Assembly: GCA_937899055.1 (NCBI GenBank)
Contig: CALBPX010000085.1
Coordinates: 1 to 18,156 of the forward strand
Origin: an uncultured Bacteroidales bacterium
GTDB taxonomy: Bacteria > Bacteroidota > Bacteroidia > Bacteroidales > UBA932
DNA length: 18,156 nucleotides
Direction of reading: 5' to 3'
The notes beneath the pieces are model-generated. The model ran no database searches. It was not told the origin of the DNA and was given only the letters and a program-made list of their open reading frames with translations. Positions 14,566-18,156 of the stretch are shown here, one piece after another. The position numbers and the translations under genes were made by a program. The stretch's first letter is position 1; the number at the start of each line of letters is the position of its first letter.

Positions 14566-15456
14566 ATGAAGACCTCCAAATCTACAAAGATTGCAGCATC
14601 CGAACTGCTTCTGAATGCAGACGGATCTATCTACCACTTGAATCTTAGACCTGAGGAACTTGCAGATACAGTGATACTTGTTGGAGACCCTGGCAGAGTG
14701 GCCATGATATCCAAGCACATGACCGCAATAGAGTTTACCAAGCAGAGCCGCGAATTTGTTTCCACAACCGGAATGTACAAGGGCAAGAGAATTACCGTTC
14801 TTTCTACCGGAATAGGCACGGACAACATAGACATAGTCATGAACGAGCTGGATGCCGTAGCCAATATAGACTTCAACACCAGGAAGATAAAGAAAGAAAA
14901 GCGGAGCCTGACGTTGGTAAGGATAGGAACCAGCGGCGCCCTTCAGCCGGAGATTCCGCTTGGCTCTTATGTGCTGAGCCATTATTCAATAGGCTGCGAC
15001 GGACTCGTTAACTGGTATGCCAACCGCGATGCCGTAACCGATAAAGAAATAGAAAATGCACTTGTGGAACACATGGGCTGGGATGCAAACCTTCCCAGAC
15101 CTTACGTGGTAAAGAATTCCGAAAGGCTGATTAAGGCTTTCCAGAGGAAGACCGTAAAGGGAATGACCATATCCGCTCCGGGTTTCTTTGGCCCTCAGGG
15201 CAGGGTTCTGCGCCTTGGCCTTGCAATGCCTGACATGAATGCCAAGTTTGAAAGCTTTGCCTCAAAGGGTTATAAAGTAACCAATTACGAAATGGAAGGC
15301 AGCGCCATTGCCGGCCTTGCAAAAGAAATGGGGCACGAGGCCATAACCGTTTGCTGCATAATAGCAAACCGCTATGCAAAAGAGGCTATAACAGATTACC
15401 ATCCTTACATAGAAAAACTCATAAAGATGGTACTGGACACCCTTGTCAAGCTCTGA
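14566..15456 (+). CDS. Nucleoside phosphorylase, uridine phosphorylase-like
   Basis: A 296-residue member of the PNP/UDP phosphorylase superfamily, which splits nucleosides with phosphate to give ribose-1-phosphate and base for salvage. Motifs: phosphate loop ILVGDPGRV (37-45), TGIGTDNIDIV (81-91), LVRIGTSGALQ (117-127) and the ribose-binding NYEMEGSAI (240-248). The segment FFGPQGRV (207-214) carries the Gln211/Arg213 pair that in E. coli Udp holds the uracil ring, which favours uridine over purine substrates. It is somewhat longer than Udp because of insertions typical of the Bacteroidota form. The ATG at 14566 is preferred over an in-frame TTG at 14542 inside the promoter element. No signal peptide, so cytoplasmic. 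Proline dehydrogenase follows 38 bases later. Confidence 0.9.
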   Translation: MKTSKSTKIAASELLLNADGSIYHLNLRPEELADTVILVGDPGRVAMISKHMTAIEFTKQSREFVSTTGMYKGKRITVLSTGIGTDNIDIVMNELDAVANIDFNTRKIKKEKRSLTLVRIGTSGALQPEIPLGSYVLSHYSIGCDGLVNWYANRDAVTDKEIENALVEHMGWDANLPRPYVVKNSERLIKAFQRKTVKGMTISAPGFFGPQGRVLRLGLAMPDMNAKFESFASKGYKVTNYEMEGSAIAGLAKEMGHEAITVCCIIANRYAKEAITDYHPYIEKLIKMVLDTLVKL

Positions 15457-15494
15457 AAATATCGCTGAGTAAAATCAAATAAAATATTACGCAT

Positions 15495-16670
15495 ATGTTG
15501 GATTTCAATAATCTTGAAGTTGCATTCTCATCCAAGAGCAAATCTGAACTGAAGAATGCCCTTCTGCTTTTCAATACCATCAAGAGGCCCGGTATGGTAA
15601 AGTTTCTAAAAGGTGCCTCAAATCTTGCCCTCAAGATAGGTTTTCCTATAGGTTGGGCCGTAAAACCTACTCTGTACAAGCAGTTTGTAGGCGGCGAAAC
15701 CCTGCAGGACTGCCAGAAGACAATAGACCATCTTAAGAGCTTTAACGTAAAATCTACCCTTGATTTTTCTGCCGAGGGCAAGCAGACTCCTGAAGGCATA
15801 CAATATACCTTTGAAGAAACCATGCGTTCCATAGATTTTGCAAAAGACAATCCTTCATTGGCTTATGCCGTTTTCAAACCTTCTACCATAATCACAGACG
15901 AACTTCTGGCCAAAGCATCCGAAAAGAGGGAGCCTCTGACCGCCGAGGAAGAGAAGGAATTCAAGGCCTACCAGGAAAGGTTTGCCGCATTCTGCAAGAG
16001 GGCCTATGACAACGATGTAAGGCTCATCATAGATGCCGAAGACTATTGCTTCCAGGATGCCATTGACGCCCAGACCGACGAGATGATGAGGCTCTACAAC
16101 AAGAAGAGGGCAATAATATTTGCAACCCTTCAGATGTACCGTCATGACCGCATGCCTTATCTTGAGAAGATCTATGAAGATGCAGTAAAGAACAACTATA
16201 TTGCCGGAATCAAGTTTGTACGTGGGGCATATATGGAGGAAGAGAGGGCCAGGGCAGCGGCCATGGGTTATCCGGATCCTATCTGCAAAGACAAGCAGGC
16301 AACAGACGACAACTACAACGCCGGAGTAAGGTATGTAATGGACCGTCTGGACCATTTTGAACTCTTCATGGGAACCCATAACGAAGAGAGCAACCGTCTG
16401 CTGGCCAAGCTTATAGATGAAAAGGGCCTGGCTCACAACGACCCCAGAATACACTTTGCCCAGCTTCTTGGAATGAGCGATAACATCTCCTTCAACCTTG
16501 CCCACGAGGGCTACAATGTAACCAAGTATGTGCCCTACGCCAAAGTCAAGGATGTAGTGCCTTATCTTGTAAGAAGGGCTGAGGAAAACACCTCAGTTGC
16601 CGGCCAGACTGGTAGGGAACTCAACCTCCTCCGTGCCGAAAAGGCCCGCCGCAAAGAGAACGAAAAGTAG
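15495..16670 (+). CDS. Proline dehydrogenase (monofunctional PRODH)
   Basis: A 391-residue FAD-dependent enzyme oxidising L-proline to pyrroline-5-carboxylate, the first step of proline breakdown. It has the PRODH barrel only and no aldehyde dehydrogenase domain, so the second step must come from another gene. Motifs: IIDAED (178-183), TLQMYRHD (211-218), KFVRGAYM (240-247), THNEESN (294-300) and the C-terminal PYLVRRAEENTSV (356-368), whose paired Arg bind the proline carboxylate and which is diagnostic for the family. An in-barrel insertion rich in Lys and Glu (about 134-165) matches the longer Bacteroidota/eukaryote-like form. The 38-base leader has no recognisable TAnnTTTG element, so it may share the upstream transcript. 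Confidence 0.93.
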   Translation: MLDFNNLEVAFSSKSKSELKNALLLFNTIKRPGMVKFLKGASNLALKIGFPIGWAVKPTLYKQFVGGETLQDCQKTIDHLKSFNVKSTLDFSAEGKQTPEGIQYTFEETMRSIDFAKDNPSLAYAVFKPSTIITDELLAKASEKREPLTAEEEKEFKAYQERFAAFCKRAYDNDVRLIIDAEDYCFQDAIDAQTDEMMRLYNKKRAIIFATLQMYRHDRMPYLEKIYEDAVKNNYIAGIKFVRGAYMEEERARAAAMGYPDPICKDKQATDDNYNAGVRYVMDRLDHFELFMGTHNEESNRLLAKLIDEKGLAHNDPRIHFAQLLGMSDNISFNLAHEGYNVTKYVPYAKVKDVVPYLVRRAEENTSVAGQTGRELNLLRAEKARRKENEK

Positions 16671-17009
16671 TCTCGTCCTGTCTAAAAAACGAAAGTACTA
16701 TATATATTATAAACAGAACCAATAGATTTGTTCTAATCTACAACTATCTTTACCCGTTATTTTTCGTTAGTGACTTTGTTTTATGTTCGGCCGTTTATAA
16801 TATCAAAGATGACTTCATTGTTCTTTCTAGTTTTATGTTTAATCCTAAAAGAATTTTTGGAAGTGATTATGTACCTCCTATTCCCGTGATGTTTCCTTAG
16901 ATGCTGTTTTGAAATCTAAGGTCAGCAGGTATTATAGTTTCCAGGAATGATACGATTCTGGCAATTTATACCTATCTTGCAGATGGAACAAAGTACAAGG
17001 TTATGGGAG
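16671..17009 (+). other. AT-rich intergenic stretch with decayed open frames
   Basis: No intact gene is supported. Composition changes sharply right after the proline dehydrogenase stop: only 13 of 60 bases are G or C at 16681-16740, against 31 of 60 at 16561-16620. One frame is open from the preceding gene's end to a TAG near 16900 (MFNPKRIFGSDYVPPIPVMF at its end), followed in a shifted frame by SLDAVLKSKVSRYYSFQE and a stop. This may be a frameshifted relic of a gene, but no family is recognised. An imperfect hairpin at 16715-16734 (AGAAC/GTTCT) is too weak to call a terminator. Confidence 0.5.
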
Positions 17010-17056
17010 TGGAGCGGAAAACGGGATTCGAACCCGCGGCCCTCAGCTTGGGAAGC
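17010..17056 (-). other. tRNA-Gly(CCC) 3' fragment, probable integrase attachment site
   Basis: Read on the minus strand these 47 bases fold exactly as tRNA positions 30-76: loop TTCCCAA (anticodon CCC), 3' anticodon stem GCTGA, five-base variable region, T arm GCGGG-TTCGAAT-CCCGT, acceptor TTTCCGC, discriminator T and encoded CCA. Position 73 T is normal for bacterial tRNA-Gly. The 5' half is missing: beyond 17056 the bases no longer pair with the anticodon stem and no D arm or acceptor partner follows. A break at the anticodon stem/loop next to a tyrosine integrase is the signature of an att site left by integration into a tRNA gene. It cannot make a working tRNA. Confidence 0.85.
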
Positions 17057-17093
17057 GCGAAAGTAGACAATCTATAATTATTTCGTAAGGATT

Positions 17094-17136
17094 GAAAATC
17101 AGCCATTTGTGCATTTGTGGCAGATGGCTGGTTTTC
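17094..17136. repeat. 13-base inverted repeat between att fragment and integrase
   Basis: The arms GAAAATCAGCCAT (17094-17106) and ATGGCTGGTTTTC (17124-17136) are complementary over 13 positions with one G-T wobble, around a 17-base loop. An A tract at the outer left and a T tract at the outer right flank the GC-rich core, as in a bidirectional rho-independent terminator. It could also be a recombinase or excisionase binding structure. Confidence 0.6.
17104..17119 (+). repeat. Tandem 8-base repeat CATTTGTG x2
   Basis: Two exact adjacent copies, within and just after the left arm of the 17094-17136 inverted repeat. Possible protein-binding sites. Confidence 0.5.
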
Positions 17137-17163
17137 CATTTTCTGGGCCATTTTTAGGTCTTC

Positions 17164-17187
17164 AGTTAAACCGAGAGTTAAACCGAG
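17164..17187 (+). repeat. Tandem 12-base repeat AGTTAAACCGAG x2
   Basis: Two exact adjacent copies lying 108-131 bases from the tRNA fragment and 39 bases before the integrase ATG. Position and exactness suit integrase arm-type sites or an operator for the integrase gene. Confidence 0.6.
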
Positions 17188-17225
17188 ATGTTTTCGTGGA
17201 AAGTCTTCTGCGAAAAAAAAAAATT

Positions 17226-18119
17226 ATGTCATCAGTTTTCATTACAGCCGTCTGCTACAAATCGAAGACTTTAAAAGACGGTACGAATCCAATTATGTTG
17301 AGGATTTGTAAAGACAGAAAAAAGAAATACATATCACTTGGAATATCCGTATTCGCTAAATTCTGGGATTTCAAAAGGCAAAAACCTAAATCTAACTGTC
17401 CTAATAAGGATGATATAGAGCGTTTGATAGATTTGAAAACCCGAGAATACAAGAATCTAGCTATTGAAATGTCCGCAAACAATAAATCATACACTCCAAA
17501 TACCCTTGCGGACAAGGTTGAGACCAAATTAAACATTCAAACAGTTGGAGAATTCTATGATAAATTGATTTCTGACTATTTGAAAAAGGAAAAATATGGG
17601 AATGCACTCATTTATGCCACTTCAAAGCGGTGTATTCAGCGATTCACTCATAGTAATCTATCGTTTACATTTGATGTAATTGATCCGAAATGGCTTCTTC
17701 GTTATGAAGAATGGATGAAAGCCTCCTTCAAGGAAACCACTGTCAGTTTGCGGTTTAGGACACTTAGAAGCGTGTTCAACAAGGCTATTGAGATGGAAGT
17801 TGTCAAGAAAGACCTATATCCATTCGACAAATTCAAGGTGAGTAAGTTTAACACTTCCACCAAGAAAAGAGCCATCTCCAAAGACGATATCAAGAAGATA
17901 GAAATGCTGGATTTGTCCTCTGAGGAATGGTATATACGTTTCTCCAGAGACCTTTTCATATTCAGTTACTATTGTGCAGGGATAAATTACTGTGATATTG
18001 CTTTGCTGACTTTCAGCCAGATAAAGAATGACAGGCTTTCCTTTTATCGGCATAAGACATTTTCCAGATCCAAGTTGAGAAAGGAGATTTCCTTTGCCCT
18101 CTGTAGAACGTCAGCATAA
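17226..18119 (+). CDS. Tyrosine site-specific integrase, C-terminally truncated
   Basis: A 297-residue protein; relatives are about 400 residues. The N-terminal arm-DNA-binding domain (about 1-95; SSVFITAVCYKSKTLKDG, LRICKDRKKKYISLGISV) is followed by the core-binding SAM-like domain (about 105-200; TVGEFYDKLI, TLRSVFNKAIEME) and the first part of the catalytic domain (DLFIFSYYCAGINYCDIALL, then LSFYRHKT). The catalytic Arg-I position in GINYCD is Asn, a change known from CTnDOT-type integrases. After HKT the sequence loses similarity and ends 19 residues later, so the HxxR box and the nucleophilic Tyr are missing. The ATG at 17226 fits the family start better than the in-frame GTG at 17109, whose extra 39 codons cross the repeats. 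Eleven A residues precede the start. Probably inactive. Confidence 0.85.
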   Translation: MSSVFITAVCYKSKTLKDGTNPIMLRICKDRKKKYISLGISVFAKFWDFKRQKPKSNCPNKDDIERLIDLKTREYKNLAIEMSANNKSYTPNTLADKVETKLNIQTVGEFYDKLISDYLKKEKYGNALIYATSKRCIQRFTHSNLSFTFDVIDPKWLLRYEEWMKASFKETTVSLRFRTLRSVFNKAIEMEVVKKDLYPFDKFKVSKFNTSTKKRAISKDDIKKIEMLDLSSEEWYIRFSRDLFIFSYYCAGINYCDIALLTFSQIKNDRLSFYRHKTFSRSKLRKEISFALCRTSA

Positions 18120-18156
18120 AGTGTACACAAGAGTCCCCGCCTATCCGAGCGGTTTG
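18061..18156 (+). other. Unrelated sequence after the integrase breakpoint
   Basis: From about 18061 the sequence no longer matches an integrase and becomes richer in G and C. A plus-strand frame shifted by one is open to the window edge (residues such as FPLPSVERQHKVYTRVPAYP), and one minus-strand frame is also open. No gene is recognised. It may be the start of an insertion or the far side of a deletion. Confidence 0.35.

Larger units (their letters stand above)
17010..18156 (+). mobile_element. End of an integrative element (att site, repeats, truncated integrase)
   Basis: The segment combines a tRNA 3' fragment, repeat-rich non-coding DNA, a tyrosine recombinase gene and AT-rich composition unlike the chromosomal genes to the left. 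Together these suggest one terminus of an integrative element or genomic island inserted in tRNA-Gly(CCC). Its other end lies beyond the window. The integrase is damaged, so the element may be immobile. Confidence 0.6.

Noticed and set aside
15855..16505. 216-codon minus-strand open frame opposite proline dehydrogenase
   Set aside because: It is antisense to conserved PRODH motifs, with no promoter or family match.
16715..16734. Terminator hairpin after proline dehydrogenase (AGAAC ... GTTCT)
   Set aside because: The stem is short with a bulge, is AT-rich, and has no T run after it.
17010..17056. Functional tRNA gene
   Set aside because: Only positions 30-76 are present; the D arm, 5' acceptor strand and 5' anticodon stem are missing on the adjoining side.
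1..18156. CRISPR array, rRNA genes or a complete insertion sequence
   Set aside because: No regularly spaced repeats, rRNA-like sequence, transposase or terminal inverted repeats were seen.

Overview
The window looks like a chromosomal segment of a member of the Bacteroidales (Bacteroidota). Five genes or operons have the Bacteroidota -7 promoter motif TAnnTTTG 17 to 37 bases before the start codon. Shine-Dalgarno sequences are largely absent. The gene families (DarA/DarB-type resorcinol enzymes, a DUF4293-like membrane protein, a secreted TPR protein, a Bacteroidetes-type integrase) fit the same phylum, and codon use is rich in ATA and AGG. Genus cannot be fixed from the sequence alone.

Region 1 (1-5753, + strand) is the 3' part of a tightly packed operon for a dialkylresorcinol/flexirubin-like lipid. 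It holds the C-terminus of a DarA-type condensing enzyme, a DarB-type ketosynthase with an intact Cys-His-Asn triad, a small conserved protein with an XRE-like helix-turn-helix, a BtrH-like Cys-His-Asp acyltransferase/peptidase-fold protein, and a large RND/MMPL exporter ending in a degenerate methyltransferase-like domain. The likely logic is to make the resorcinol lipid, tailor or transfer an acyl group, and export it. Gaps between genes are only 2 to 13 bases.

Region 2 (5754-14026) is housekeeping. A secreted endonuclease/exonuclease/phosphatase-family enzyme converges, with 1 base between stop codons, on a minus-strand operon that reads M28 peptidase - uvrB - relA-type (p)ppGpp synthetase. 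The peptidase faces a secreted TPR protein across a compact divergent promoter region. The RSH enzyme lacks hydrolase residues and the M28 protein lacks two expected active-site residues.

Region 3 (14027-16670) holds a DUF4293-like membrane protein divergent from a uridine-phosphorylase-like enzyme, followed by a proline dehydrogenase.

Region 4 (16671-18156) is a compositional break. It begins with AT-rich sequence containing decayed open frames. Then comes a perfect 47-base 3' fragment of tRNA-Gly(CCC), cut at the anticodon stem, followed by inverted and tandem repeats and a tyrosine integrase truncated before its catalytic C-terminus. This is best read as one end (attachment site plus damaged integrase) of an integrative element or its relic.
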